The notes: generated by a model from the letters alone, not told the origin. DNA of 64,000 bases from Nocardia anocheti (GCF_029675105.1 NZ_JAQQFV010000001.1:761606-825605); one strand, 5' to 3'; shown: positions 25,717-35,587, counted from the stretch's first letter. Program-made: numbers and translations.

Positions 25717-26958
25717 GTGTCCTCGGTCCGTCGCCCCCCTGTCGTTGCTGATCTGACGTGGGTGACGGCCGGTGCGATGACCGCCAATGTCGCCGGTTAC
25801 CTGCTGCAACTGCTCGCGGGCCGCTGGCTCGGCGTCGCGGGCTACAGCGAGTTCGCCAGCCTGCTGGCCGTGCAGCTGCTGTGCGCGGTGCCCGCCCTGG
25901 CCATGCAGAACGTGGTCGCGCGCGAGGTGGTGCGCGGGGCGAGCCTGTCGGCCGTGCGCGCGATGCAGTGGCGGTGCGCGGCGCTGGTCGCCGCGGTCGC
26001 GGTGGTGCTGATCCCGGTCGTCGCCGGGGTGCTGCATGTGGGGGTGTGGGCGGCGGCGGGGGCGTTGGGCGCGGCTCCGGCGCTGGTCATCCTGTCCGGT
26101 GAGCAGGGAATCCTGCAGGGCGGCAACCGTTTCCGACAGCTGGCCGTTGTCCTCGCGATGGCGGGTACCGCCCGCGTCGCCCCCGCTCTGGTCGCCCTGG
26201 CCCTCGGCGGCGGTGCGGCGGGAGCCCTCTGGGCCGGTGCGGCGGGCATCATCGCCGCCGCTGCCCTCGCCGCCCGCATCGCCCGCGCCACCACCACCAG
26301 CGACGAGACCCGCAGCGTCGGAAAGACCTCGACCCCCAACCGCCGCCCGGCCATCGGCGTCCTCCCGGTCCTGCGCGCCGTCCAGGTCCAGGCCGCCCTC
26401 ATGGCCCTGTCCTCCGCCGACCTCATCGTCGTGCGCATCGTCCTCGACGACGTAGACGCCAGCCGCTACTCCCTCGGCACCATCGCCACCAAGATCGCCT
26501 TCTGGCTCCCGCAGGCCGTCGGCGTCGTGCTCTATCCACGCATGGCCCAGCCCGCCCATTCCGCGCGCGCCATCCGTGACGCGCTGTCGGTGCTGTCGGT
26601 GATCGGCGTCGTCGCGGTGCTGGGTGCCGCGGTGGCCGCCCCGCTGGCCCCGCTGTTCGCCGGACAGGACTACGCGCCGATCCAGGGCCTGCTGTGGATG
26701 TTCGCCCTGCACGGCGCGATCCTGGCTGTGCTGCAGGGCGCGCTGCTGTCGGCCATCGCCGTGGAACGCACGGCACTGGCCGCGGTCACCTGGGTGGGTC
26801 TGGCGCTCGAGGTGGCCCTCATGCTCGCCTTCGCGCGCTCGATCGGCACGCTGATCGGCACCGCGGTCGCCGTCGCCGCCGTCACCACCACGATCGTCGC
26901 GGTGGTCGTCCTGCGCACGGCCGCGCGCACCACCCAGCGCGAGCCCGTCACCGCGTAA
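25717..26958 (+). CDS. Polysaccharide/lipid flippase-like membrane protein (MOP superfamily)
   Basis: 413 residues, GTG 25717. Around twelve hydrophobic segments; the N-terminus (WVTAGAMTANVAGYLLQLLAGRWLGVAGYSEFASLL) is typical of Wzx-type oligosaccharide flippases, with G-x-x-x-F/Y-G-x-x-x turns. Such proteins translocate lipid-linked sugars across the membrane. It is divergent from the DUF4386-like gene and sits among envelope genes, so a role in exporting a lipid-linked glycan is reasonable, but substrate is unknown. Confidence 0.75.
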   Translation: MSSVRRPPVVADLTWVTAGAMTANVAGYLLQLLAGRWLGVAGYSEFASLLAVQLLCAVPALAMQNVVAREVVRGASLSAVRAMQWRCAALVAAVAVVLIPVVAGVLHVGVWAAAGALGAAPALVILSGEQGILQGGNRFRQLAVVLAMAGTARVAPALVALALGGGAAGALWAGAAGIIAAAALAARIARATTTSDETRSVGKTSTPNRRPAIGVLPVLRAVQVQAALMALSSADLIVVRIVLDDVDASRYSLGTIATKIAFWLPQAVGVVLYPRMAQPAHSARAIRDALSVLSVIGVVAVLGAAVAAPLAPLFAGQDYAPIQGLLWMFALHGAILAVLQGALLSAIAVERTALAAVTWVGLALEVALMLAFARSIGTLIGTAVAVAAVTTTIVAVVVLRTAARTTQREPVTA

Positions 26959-26988
26959 TCGACACTCAGCAATCCACAAACCGCACCC

Positions 26989-27113
26989 TGTGGACAACGA
27001 CCTGTGGATAACTTCGGCCCGGCAATAAACGCCCAGTTGGGGCCGGAGAACGCCCAGTTCGGGCCCGCCGAGACCGTTCATCCACACACCATGCACCGAA
27101 CCCCTGTGGATAA
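26989..27113. promoter_or_regulatory. Cluster of DnaA-box-like 9-mers
   Basis: TGTGGACAA at 26989-26997, TGTGGATAA at 27003-27011 and 27105-27113 (both exact complements of the TTATCCACA consensus), and TCATCCACA at 27078-27086 in the other orientation. All lie in a convergent intergenic gap with a short direct repeat CGCCCAGTT between them. Function uncertain: DnaA titration or accessory site. Confidence 0.5.
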
Positions 27114-27155
27114 CCGGCGAACCGCGAGCGCTACCGAACCGCCGCCCCGGAAACG

Positions 27156-27190
27156 CCGACGGCCCCGGTCGTGATGACCGGGGCCGTCGG
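27156..27190. terminator. Hairpin terminator downstream of the DUF3068 gene
   Basis: Perfect 15-bp stem CCGACGGCCCCGGTC / GACCGGGGCCGTCGG with a 5-nt loop, 13 bp after the DUF3068 stop codon and also downstream of the convergent flippase gene. No strong T tract. Confidence 0.8.
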
Positions 27191-27203
27191 GAACGAAGAG
27201 TCC

Positions 27204-28394
27204 TCAGGGACGCTTGTTGGTGTCGATCTGCTCGGTGGGTCCGTCGTAGTCCCCACGCGGGAACTGCGTGGTCGGAGCGTCGTCCTCGTCCCAGGTCGAC
27301 GCGGCCGTCTCGGGCTCCGGCGCCGGGGTGGGCGCCGGACGACCACCGCGCGGGCTGGCGTGGGCGGGCGTGCCGCCGCCACCGCGCAGGCCGAGGAACA
27401 GCCCGGCCAGCAGCGCGAGCACACCGAGTACGCCGAACACGATCGGCACGATCCGGCCGAACAGCGAGAGCTTGTCGGTGTTCTCCTTGGCGATCGCGAT
27501 CTGCGACTCGATGGTCGACTCGTCGAACACGATGTGCGACTTGAGCGCGGTCACCTCGGGCTTGTCCGCGGTGCGGGCGTAGAACAGGTGGATCGACTCG
27601 CCGCCCTTGATGACGGTGCCGGTCTGCGGCTCGACCCACAGGTCACGCACATTGGTGTAGTAGCGGGTCATGGTGACCGGGGTGTCGTCGTCGCCCACGC
27701 CCCACTTCTTGGCGGGCAGGGTCAGCCGGTTGGTCGGCGACTGCACCACGTCCCAGGTGCTGGTGACCGGCGCGATCATCTGGAACCGGTAGACCTTCAT
27801 GCTGTTGATCTCGGTCTCTTCGATGAAGTTGGCGTCGAAGGACTTGCGCACGTTGACGTCGAAGTACGGGTAGGTCTTCTTCTCGGTGCCGATCGGGAAG
27901 CGGTAGCCGAGGCCGGTGTGCTGCACCGGGTCCATGACGCTGCCGTTCTTGTCCACGGTGACCGCGATCGAGCCGTTGGGATCGGTGGCGACCGGCTCGC
28001 CGGTGGTGCGCGAGATGGTGACGCGGTCGATCAGGGCGCTGAGCAGGCCGGTGTCGCCCTGCACGTCGGTGCGGCGCAGCGTCTGGCCCGCCTGCAGCGT
28101 CATCTCGTCGGCGTCGGAGGGCTCCTCCACGGTGACGAAACGCTGCGAGACCAGCGGCACGTCCTTGTTCACGACGGCCGGACCGTCGCCGGTGGTCAGC
28201 GACTTGGAGTCGAGCACGAGGCTCTCCTCACCCGGCTGGTTCTGGGCGATGGTGGTGATCTCGAGGTCGAGTGGAGTCTTGGCGACCTTGCTCACCGTGT
28301 AGGTGGGGATCATCAGCGCGGCGACGAGTAATGCCGCGCCCAGACCCACGAGCACGCAGGCAACCGTCCTTCTGGTTCCGGCACTCAGTGCCAT
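27204..28394 (-). CDS. DUF3068 membrane-anchored protein, Rv0227c homologue
   Basis: 396 residues from ATG 28394 (MALSAGTRRTVACVLVGLG), chosen for GAGGAGAG ten bases upstream. One N-terminal TM (VACVLVGLGAALLVAALMIPTYTV), a large external domain with repeated PT-Y/D strands (VMDPVQHTGLGYRFPIGTEKKTYPYFD, RDLWVEPQTGTVIKGGE), then a second TM (IVPIVFGVLGVLALLAGLFLGL) and an acidic Pro/Thr tail. This is the DUF3068 layout of Rv0227c. Function unknown, but conservation across mycolate bacteria beside acyltransferase and AftD genes suggests envelope biogenesis. Confidence 0.88.
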   Translation of the reverse strand: MALSAGTRRTVACVLVGLGAALLVAALMIPTYTVSKVAKTPLDLEITTIAQNQPGEESLVLDSKSLTTGDGPAVVNKDVPLVSQRFVTVEEPSDADEMTLQAGQTLRRTDVQGDTGLLSALIDRVTISRTTGEPVATDPNGSIAVTVDKNGSVMDPVQHTGLGYRFPIGTEKKTYPYFDVNVRKSFDANFIEETEINSMKVYRFQMIAPVTSTWDVVQSPTNRLTLPAKKWGVGDDDTPVTMTRYYTNVRDLWVEPQTGTVIKGGESIHLFYARTADKPEVTALKSHIVFDESTIESQIAIAKENTDKLSLFGRIVPIVFGVLGVLALLAGLFLGLRGGGGTPAHASPRGGRPAPTPAPEPETAASTWDEDDAPTTQFPRGDYDGPTEQIDTNKRP

Positions 28395-28565
28395 GCAAAC
28401 TCTCCTCGTCGTTCGAACACGGATCATCCGGCGGTCTGGTAGTGCGACCACAGGCCCTCGTGAGCCCCGACACTAACAGCCCGCACCCACGGACATGGGC
28501 CCTGCGCCCGGTAAATCGCCGACACGCTCGCCCGGGAAATCGCCGACACGGCAGACTGGACCCCG

Positions 28566-29768
28566 ATGACGATCGCCACCGCCCCCGTTCCGCCGCCGCG
28601 CGCCTTCATTCCCGCTCTGGAGGGAATGCGCGGGATGGCGGCACTCGGTGTGCTGCTCACCCACGTGGCCTTCCAGACCGGCAGCGGCCACATCCGGGTG
28701 CTCGGCCCGATCCTGGAACGCTTCGACATGGCGGTCGCGGTGTTCTTCGCGCTGTCCGGTTTCCTGCTGTGGCGTCCGCACGCGGCCCGCGCGCACGGCT
28801 ACGGCACCGCCCCGAGCACCGCGCGCTACCTGCTGCACCGCTTCGCGCGGATCATGCCCGCCTACTGGGTCGTGGTGGTGTTCGTGCTGGTCCTGCTGCC
28901 GAGCGCGGCGCAGTCGGCGAATCTGCGGGTGTGGGTGTCCAACTTGTTCCTGCTGCAGGTGTTCGTCCCGCTGACGCTCACCGACGGCCTCACCCAGATG
29001 TGGAGCCTGTCGGTGGAGGTGGCCTTCTACCTGGTGCTGCCGGTGCTGGCCTGGACGGTGGTGCGGTTGCGCGGCCGCGCGGCGCGCTGGCGGGTGCCGG
29101 TGCTCGGCGTGCTGATCGCGGTGAGCCTCACCTGGAACTTCTGGCCGGTGCCCACCCCCGACGCCATCCACGCCGACAACTGGCTGCCCGGCTATCTGCC
29201 CTGGTTCGGCGCGGGCATGGTGCTCGCGGAGCTGATCCATCTGGTCGCGCCCGCGTCGCGGTGGGGTCGGGTGCTGTCCGACCAGCGGCTCATGTGGGCG
29301 ATCGCGCTGGTGGCGTTCCTGATCTCGGCGACCGAATACGGTGGCCCCGCCGGTCTCGAACGCGCGCAACCGTGGCAGTACGCGGTGAAGATGCTGCTCG
29401 GGATGATCCTGGGCTTCGGCCTGCTCGCCCCGCTGGTACTGCGACCGGTCGAGGCGAAGCCGCATCGCTGGCTGGAGTCGAAGCCCGCCGCCGTGCTCGG
29501 ACGCTGGTCCTACGGCATCTTCCTGTGGCACCTGGTGGTGCTCACCATGGTCTTCCCCGTCTTCGCCATCCTCCCCTTCAACGGCCACCTGACCTTCGTC
29601 CTCACGCTGACCATCCTGGGCACCCTCCCCCTGGCCGCCGCGAGCTACGCCCTCATCGAGGAACCGGCCCGCCTGTGGGCCCGCCGCGTCGACAAGCGCG
29701 CCGCCGAAGCCAAGGCCGCCCGCCGCGCCGCCCGCGAGTCGGCTCCGGCCCCGGCGTCGACGCACTGA
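28566..29768 (+). CDS. Acyltransferase-3 family membrane protein, Rv0228 homologue
   Basis: 400 residues, ATG 28566. Ten or so TMs with family motifs: FIPALEGMRGMAALGVLLTH (catalytic-type His), VFFALSGFLLWRP, MWSLSVEVAFYLVLP and WSYGIFLWH. These enzymes O-acylate sugars or lipids using acyl-CoA or carrier-bound acyl groups. Divergent from DUF3068 gene with ~170 bp between, which includes a short direct repeat AAATCGCCGACACG (around 28514 and 28536). Inferred role: acyl decoration of a cell-wall glycan. Confidence 0.92.
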   Translation: MTIATAPVPPPRAFIPALEGMRGMAALGVLLTHVAFQTGSGHIRVLGPILERFDMAVAVFFALSGFLLWRPHAARAHGYGTAPSTARYLLHRFARIMPAYWVVVVFVLVLLPSAAQSANLRVWVSNLFLLQVFVPLTLTDGLTQMWSLSVEVAFYLVLPVLAWTVVRLRGRAARWRVPVLGVLIAVSLTWNFWPVPTPDAIHADNWLPGYLPWFGAGMVLAELIHLVAPASRWGRVLSDQRLMWAIALVAFLISATEYGGPAGLERAQPWQYAVKMLLGMILGFGLLAPLVLRPVEAKPHRWLESKPAAVLGRWSYGIFLWHLVVLTMVFPVFAILPFNGHLTFVLTLTILGTLPLAAASYALIEEPARLWARRVDKRAAEAKAARRAARESAPAPASTH

Positions 29769-29858
29769 TCGGGGCCGCGGACGTCGACAGCGCCCGTATC
29801 AACGCCAATCAGCGGGGTCGAGCTATGGCCGAATCCCGATGCGCTCGCTCGACCGCTG

Positions 29859-32800
29859 TCAGTCGCGGCGGCGGGGGAGTGCGGCGAGGCCGACCGCGAT
29901 GACGGCCAGGACCGCCGGTGCCTGCGCCCAGATGGACCCGCCCATATACGGCGTCCCGGAGCGCCAGGTCCCCGTCGACAACGCCGCCGCCGAGATCAGC
30001 GTGCCCACGCCCGCGATCCACGGCAGCGCCTCGGCGGTCATCCGAGGCCGGAAACGACTACACGCCAACCCGATCACCGTGAACGCCGCACCGATCGGCC
30101 CGCTGATGACCGCGATCGCACCGGTGAGTCCGACCGCGCCCACCCAGCGCACACCCCAGGTGGTCGGCGCGGGACCCGGGTCGGGTAGCGGACGTCGACG
30201 CGGAATCGCCAGCAGCGCAAGGGGAATCAACAGCAACAGGCCACCGAAGATCGACAGGCGATACCACCGGTCGGCCGGGAACGAGACGGTGATCTCTCCG
30301 CTGGTCCCTTCTGGAATCAGCCAACCCTGCTGCCACCCGTCGACGACCACCGGCGCCAGCTCGACCCCCGATGCGGACCGCGCCTCCCAGCCCACATTGG
30401 TACTGAGCGGCAGCACCAACAGCCGGGTGCCGGAGGAATCACCACCAGGAGCCTTCTCGACCGTGTCGCCGGGGAAGTCGGAGCCGGGATCGCTCGGCGT
30501 GCCATCGGGGCCGAGAGAGGGGCTGTCCGGTGCGGTGTCTCGGCCGTCGGCGGGAATCGGTGAACCCGCCCCGTCCTGGTCGACAACGGCGGGCCCACCC
30601 GGGTACGGGTCGGTGCGGTGCAGGCGCAGACGGTCGACCGTGAAGAGTTCGGTCGGCACGACGGTGAGGTCCGGATGCCCCGGCAGCAGCTCGATATCGG
30701 CGGCATCCTCCTCGCACGGGCGAGCGGAAACCGGTGCACCGGAACGGAACTCGTCGGCGGTCGCGGTGATCGTCGTGTGGACGGCGCGCCCGCCGACCGC
30801 GATCACCGGACCCGCCTCGCAGCCGATGGTGACCAGCCGATCACCGGGCGCCGGAGCGGGATAATCGGGTCCGAGCACCTCGACCTCGGCCAATCCGGGC
30901 GGCTGGGTGAGCACGAAGCCCAGCGCCGTGCGGTCGAGCACCTCGCGCCAGGACCGGATGCTGATCTCCACCCGATCGGTGACCGTGGGATACAGCGAGA
31001 TCCGCGCGGGCTCACCGTGTTCGCGGTCGGGCAGTTCGCGCACCTGCGGCCCGTTGCCGAGGTTGACCACCACGCTGGTGGCGGTGGCGGGCAGGCCGCC
31101 GAGGGCGGTGGTGATGTCGAGTCCGGTGACTTCGGCGGGCTCCGGAAGCTCCAGTACCAGTGTCGGTTTGCCGCCGAGCGGTTCGCGCACGGTGGATTCC
31201 GGTGCGGTCCAGGTGGTCTTCGGGTCGCCGTCGGTGGCGGCGAAGGCGGCGCCGCGCAGATCGGCCACATCGGCCTTGCCCCGGGCGACCGGTCGGGTGG
31301 GATCGGTGAGCAGCGCCTCGAGTGCGGGTCCGGGTCGGGTGCGCACGGTCAGATCGGTGCCGACGGTCAGCGGTTCCGGCACCGCCAGGGTGCGGTTGAA
31401 CACGCCCGGTTCCTCGGCGGGCAGGCCGAGACCCTTGCTGCAGTGCACGCGTCCGGGGCCGTCGAAACAGTTGCTGCGCCCGGGGAACTCCTGTCCGAGG
31501 TCCCAGCCGCTGGGTACCGTTCCGGCGGGGACGTCGGGCAGCACGATCCGGTGCCGGACGTCCACCCGCACCGGCGCCTCGCGATTGGTGTAGTCGTCGA
31601 GGGTCAGTTCGCTGATGCCGAACTGTCCACCGGCGGTACCCGTTTCGGTGCGCGCGGCGGTGATCATCACCCACTCGGTGGACCCGGCGGGCAGCGGAAC
31701 CGCCACCGGCTCACCGGGTTCGGTGATCCGCGCCGAGACGGTGCCGCGCGGCGTGCGCACCTCGACCCACTTCACCGGATCGCCCAGCGCCGCCGCCGTC
31801 GTGGTGAAGCGCAGCGAGCCGGAGGTGATCGGCTTGTCCAGATCGAGCCGAATCCATTGTCCGAGAGCGGGTTCGGACCCATTGCTGATCCAGGCGGTAC
31901 TCGGATCGCCATCGACGGCCGCAGCGGTGGAACTTCCCGGTGCGGCGCCGCCGATCTGGGTGGCGTCGGCGGCCGAGCTCGACGCGGTCACCTTCGCGCC
32001 CGACCATTCACCCTGCACCAAACCGGCGCCATCGACGGGATAGTCCGGCACCAGGTTGTGGGTGCGCCGCGCGTCGTCGGCGGCGCGGACCGCGGAGTTG
32101 TGATTGTCGACCCGGCCGAAATCGGACTCACGGTCCATCGGCGTATCGGTCAGCAGAACCGGGCGCGGCGGGAGTCCGGCGCGGCGGGCGTCGGCGTCGA
32201 GAAGTACGGGTGCGGTGGGGTTTTCGTCATCGCGACGGACCCGCTCGAGTACCTCGGGTCCACCCTTGACCACCGGCACCGAGTCGAGCGGCACGGTGTA
32301 GGCGCCGGGGAACGCGGGCGGCGCGCCGGTGCCGCTGCGCACCTCGACCGGGGTGCCCGGGCCCGGCACCTCGACGCGGTAGATCTCGATCGCGGGATAG
32401 GGCGGCAGAAGATCGTTGTCGACCACCAGGCCCTCGTCGGCGGCGCGCGGGCCGATGGGCGCGCCGAACTCAGCCACCTTCGTCAGCCCCGGCGAGCCCT
32501 CGATCGTGGCGTGCGCCAGCATCGGTCGGGTGGAGCGCGAGGTCTCGGGGTCGAGGTCGTTGCGCAGCACCAGCACGCCGATGCCCTGGTCGGCCAGGGT
32601 CGCCGCCAGCCCGGAGGACGGCCGTCCGTCGGCGATGAGCCGCTGCACGGAGTCCATGGCGCGGATGGTGCCAGGTGGGTTGAGCGGCACCGAATCCCGG
32701 ACCGCCCAGGGTGTTTCGGCCAGAGCCTGGAGGGGTTCGTCGCGGGTGAGTCCCCAGATCTGGCTGCCGAAGGGCGCGCCGGGGACGATCAGCGCGCGCG

Positions 32801-34280
32801 TATCGGCGGCATGGTCGGCCAGCCACTGCGCGGTGTCGGTCCAGTACTTCGGCACCTCGTCGTAGGCGCCGCGCGGGGCGAGCCTGCCGGTCCAGGCCAG
32901 CGAGGTCGCCAGGGTGAGCGCGGCCAGGATCAGCGCCGCCACGGCGACGAGCCGATCTCGCTCCGGATGGGCGAACGCCGACACCCAGCGGCGCAGCGGC
33001 GCCGAAGCGGGCAGGGCCACCCGGCCGAGCAGATGGGCCAGGCCCAGCACCAGCGGCAGCCGGATCAGCGGCTCGAGCTTGTGCACATTGCGCAGTGGCG
33101 CGCCGCCCGCGTCCAGGAAGACCCGCACCGATTCGGCGAACGGCCCGCCCATGGTGCCGACATACCCCGCGCAGATCCCCGCCAGCCCCACACACAGGAT
33201 CAGCACGATCCGCCCGCGATAGGGCATGGACTTGCGCGCCAGCCCGGCCATGCCCGCCGCCGCGAGCAGCCCGGTGGCCAGGACGGCGGCGGGCTGGGTC
33301 ACCAGCACCGCACCCGCGATGCGCTCCGGGGAGACGAACGGCGTCCAGCTGTCGGTCCCGCGCAGCACCTCGCTCAGCGACGCCCACTGCGTGGTCACCC
33401 CCGAGGACTCGATGTAGTCCAGGAACGGCGGACTCACCTTCCCGAGCAGCAGCAGCGGCACCACCCACCAGAAGGTCGCCAGCACCAGCAGCGGGATCCA
33501 GGCCCGCGTGAACTGCCACCACGCCCGGTTCGGCCGATACGAGGCCCACCACAGCGCGGCGGGCAGGAACGCCGCCACGGTCGCGACCGCGTTCACCGAC
33601 CCCATCAGCGCCAGCGCGAGCGCACTACCGGCAGGGGAGAGCGCGCCGCCGCGCCGGAGCACGGGGGCGTCGTCGTCGCGCCCGCGAGTGCGCGCCCGCA
33701 CCGCCACCCCCAGCGCGGCGGGCGCCAGCAGCACCCACGGCGCCAGCATCATCGGCAGCGTCTCCGAGGAGATCGAGCCGAGCGTGGTGAGCACCCGTGG
33801 TGAGAGCGCGAAGGCGATACCGGCGATCACCCGTGACCCGCGCGCGCCGATCCCGAGCGTCTCGCAGAGCTTGACGATGCCCCAGAACCCCGCGAGCAGC
33901 AGCAACGCCCACCAGACGCGCTGGGTCACCCAGGCGGGCAGGTGCAGCAGATGACCGGCGGAGAAGAAGGTGCCGTGTGGGAAGAAGTAGCCGTACGCCT
34001 GATTCTGGACCTGGCCCATCGGGGCCTGGCTGTTCCACAGATGCGAGGCCCGCGCGAGGAAACCGAGCGGGTTCTGCGCGAGATCGTATTTGGTGTCGGC
34101 GACGGTGAGGCCGGGCGCCTGCGCGAAGGTCAGTACGAAGGCGGCTACCACCGAGCCGACGAACCAGCGCCAACCCAGTGGCGCCTTGTTCAGTTGCCCC
34201 GAAGCGGGGCGCGACGCGCGGGCGTCGGGCTCAGCGGCTGCCGTATTCAGGGGCGTTGAGCAGCGAGGAATCCTTGTCAC
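29859..34280 (-). CDS. aftD: Alpha-(1->3)-arabinofuranosyltransferase AftD
   Basis: 1473 residues from GTG 34280, which overlaps the small DUF2613 gene by 50 bp; no other canonical start exists before TM1. Residues ~35-480 are a GT-C membrane domain (DTKYDLAQNPLGFL with the early acidic residue, MGQVQNQAYGYFFPHGTFF). The external part contains two discoidin-like carbohydrate-binding segments (AVDGDPSTAWISNGSEPALG; ATDGDPKTTWTAPEST). C-terminal TMs anchor it. AftD adds alpha-1,3 arabinose branches from decaprenyl-phospho-arabinose to arabinogalactan and lipoarabinomannan. Length and synteny fit Rv0236c. Confidence 0.95.
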   Translation of the reverse strand: MTRIPRCSTPLNTAAAEPDARASRPASGQLNKAPLGWRWFVGSVVAAFVLTFAQAPGLTVADTKYDLAQNPLGFLARASHLWNSQAPMGQVQNQAYGYFFPHGTFFSAGHLLHLPAWVTQRVWWALLLLAGFWGIVKLCETLGIGARGSRVIAGIAFALSPRVLTTLGSISSETLPMMLAPWVLLAPAALGVAVRARTRGRDDDAPVLRRGGALSPAGSALALALMGSVNAVATVAAFLPAALWWASYRPNRAWWQFTRAWIPLLVLATFWWVVPLLLLGKVSPPFLDYIESSGVTTQWASLSEVLRGTDSWTPFVSPERIAGAVLVTQPAAVLATGLLAAAGMAGLARKSMPYRGRIVLILCVGLAGICAGYVGTMGGPFAESVRVFLDAGGAPLRNVHKLEPLIRLPLVLGLAHLLGRVALPASAPLRRWVSAFAHPERDRLVAVAALILAALTLATSLAWTGRLAPRGAYDEVPKYWTDTAQWLADHAADTRALIVPGAPFGSQIWGLTRDEPLQALAETPWAVRDSVPLNPPGTIRAMDSVQRLIADGRPSSGLAATLADQGIGVLVLRNDLDPETSRSTRPMLAHATIEGSPGLTKVAEFGAPIGPRAADEGLVVDNDLLPPYPAIEIYRVEVPGPGTPVEVRSGTGAPPAFPGAYTVPLDSVPVVKGGPEVLERVRRDDENPTAPVLLDADARRAGLPPRPVLLTDTPMDRESDFGRVDNHNSAVRAADDARRTHNLVPDYPVDGAGLVQGEWSGAKVTASSSAADATQIGGAAPGSSTAAAVDGDPSTAWISNGSEPALGQWIRLDLDKPITSGSLRFTTTAAALGDPVKWVEVRTPRGTVSARITEPGEPVAVPLPAGSTEWVMITAARTETGTAGGQFGISELTLDDYTNREAPVRVDVRHRIVLPDVPAGTVPSGWDLGQEFPGRSNCFDGPGRVHCSKGLGLPAEEPGVFNRTLAVPEPLTVGTDLTVRTRPGPALEALLTDPTRPVARGKADVADLRGAAFAATDGDPKTTWTAPESTVREPLGGKPTLVLELPEPAEVTGLDITTALGGLPATATSVVVNLGNGPQVRELPDREHGEPARISLYPTVTDRVEISIRSWREVLDRTALGFVLTQPPGLAEVEVLGPDYPAPAPGDRLVTIGCEAGPVIAVGGRAVHTTITATADEFRSGAPVSARPCEEDAADIELLPGHPDLTVVPTELFTVDRLRLHRTDPYPGGPAVVDQDGAGSPIPADGRDTAPDSPSLGPDGTPSDPGSDFPGDTVEKAPGGDSSGTRLLVLPLSTNVGWEARSASGVELAPVVVDGWQQGWLIPEGTSGEITVSFPADRWYRLSIFGGLLLLIPLALLAIPRRRPLPDPGPAPTTWGVRWVGAVGLTGAIAVISGPIGAAFTVIGLACSRFRPRMTAEALPWIAGVGTLISAAALSTGTWRSGTPYMGGSIWAQAPAVLAVIAVGLAALPRRRD

Positions 34281-34401
34281 CGCTGCGGTCGATCGAGGGC
34301 GCCGTGTTCTGCTGCACCGCTGCCGTGATCGCGAAGACGGCGATTGCGCTCAGCAGGGCGCCGCCGACCGCGCTGGCAACAGCCGGAACAGCAAACTTCA
34401 T
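34231..34401 (-). CDS. DUF2613 small secreted/membrane protein, Rv0236A homologue
   Basis: 56 residues from ATG 34401 (MKFAVPAVASAVGGALLSAIAV). A single hydrophobic helix followed by a polar tail PSIDRSGDKDSSLLNAPEYGSR. Size, sequence type and position directly upstream of aftD match Rv0236A (DUF2613). It overlaps the aftD start by 50 bp, so the two are cotranscribed and likely coupled; it may be a small partner of AftD. An ATG four codons earlier is possible. Confidence 0.88.
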   Translation of the reverse strand: MKFAVPAVASAVGGALLSAIAVFAITAAVQQNTAPSIDRSGDKDSSLLNAPEYGSR

Positions 34402-34468
34402 CGCGCACTCCAATACGCTCGACGTCGGGCCTTTCCTCCGGCCAACCTAGCAGGTGCGAGCCCGTTGG

Positions 34469-35587
34469 TCAGTCTTCGGGCAGGTGACAATCCAGCGCGC
34501 CGAGCAGCGTGCGGAGTTTGGCCGTGGTCTCGGCCAGCTCGGCCGCCGGGTCGGAGTCCGCGACGATCCCGCCGCCCGCGCTGGCCCGCAGGCCGCGCCG
34601 GTCGGCCGAGAGCTCGCCGCCACGGATCGCCACCAGCCACTCCCCGTCGCCGTCGGCCGCGCACCAGCCCACCGCGCCGCCGTAGAACCCGCGCCGTTCG
34701 TCGGCGGTGATCGCGGCGAGCGCGTCATCGAAGGGCGTGCCGTTGACGGCGGGTGTCGGATGCAACAGCAGCGCCAGTTCGAGCGCGGTGGTCGACGGAT
34801 CACGCAGCACGCCGTGGATGGGGGTGGCCAGATGCCACACCTGCTCGGTGCTCATCAGTTCTGGTGAGTCCGGGATGTGCAGTTCGGCGCACACCGGCGT
34901 CAGCTGCTGGCGGATCCACTCCACGACGTATCCGTGCTCGTCCCGGTTCTTGCTGCTGGACAACAGTTCTCGGGCCTGCTCGGCATCATCGGCCGGATCG
35001 GCGAGCCGGGGAAGCGTGCCCGCCAGCGGATGCAACGACACCCGATCGCCGTGCCGTTCGACCAGCACCTCGGGCGTCGCGCCGAGCAGCGTCTCGCCCG
35101 TCCGCCCGGCCACACTCAGATCGACGGCGTAGACGGCGGCTCGCGGATGCGCGGTGATCAAATGCGCCGCGACGACTTCCGGATCCAAGGGGCCCGCCGC
35201 CTCGGCGAGCACCGTCCGCGCCGCGACGACCTTCGCCAGCGCGTTGTCCGGGTCGCCGAGCTGCTCGACGAGCTTCGCGACCCGCGCCACATGCTCAGCC
35301 GCACTGGGTATTTCGGCGACAACCTGGACGTCGGGCAACTCCGGCACAGCGGCAGGACGCCACGGCCCAGCCGTGTGGGCGAAGGTCTCCGGCTGCCAGA
35401 GCGCCGCGGGCTCCCTCGGATCGAAGGGCAACGCGCCGACGATCTGGGTTGCTCCGGGCCGCGCCGGATCGCCGGTGGCCCGCCACCTCCGCAAGGCCGC
35501 GACCGCGTCCCTGGGATCGGCGAAACTCGCCACCACCCCCGACGCGCGCACCACCGAGTCGGGTCGAGCGAGCAGGAATCGGTTCAT
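34469..35587 (-). CDS. entC: Isochorismate synthase
   Basis: 372 residues, ATG 35587. Chorismate-utilising enzyme motifs: ALAKVVAARTV (catalytic Lys), LHPLAGTLPR, SSSKNRDEHGYVVEWI, LLLHPTPAVNGTP, RRGFYGGAVGW and SAGGGIVADSDPAAELAET (Mg-binding Glu). It isomerises chorismate to isochorismate for menaquinone, siderophore or salicylate synthesis. No partner pathway gene is adjacent, so the pathway is open; the short form and sequence resemble EntC-type rather than anthranilate synthases. It follows the DUF2613 gene on the same strand only after a promoter-sized gap. Confidence 0.9.
   Translation of the reverse strand: MNRFLLARPDSVVRASGVVASFADPRDAVAALRRWRATGDPARPGATQIVGALPFDPREPAALWQPETFAHTAGPWRPAAVPELPDVQVVAEIPSAAEHVARVAKLVEQLGDPDNALAKVVAARTVLAEAAGPLDPEVVAAHLITAHPRAAVYAVDLSVAGRTGETLLGATPEVLVERHGDRVSLHPLAGTLPRLADPADDAEQARELLSSSKNRDEHGYVVEWIRQQLTPVCAELHIPDSPELMSTEQVWHLATPIHGVLRDPSTTALELALLLHPTPAVNGTPFDDALAAITADERRGFYGGAVGWCAADGDGEWLVAIRGGELSADRRGLRASAGGGIVADSDPAAELAETTAKLRTLLGALDCHLPED

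Noticed and set aside
26989..27113. Chromosomal replication origin
   Set aside because: Only four DnaA-like boxes, no AT-rich unwinding region, and no dnaA, dnaN or gyrB nearby.
30618..33803. A 1061-residue plus-strand open frame opposite aftD
   Set aside because: Arg/Gly/His-rich antisense shadow of the clearly identified AftD; no start site or motif.
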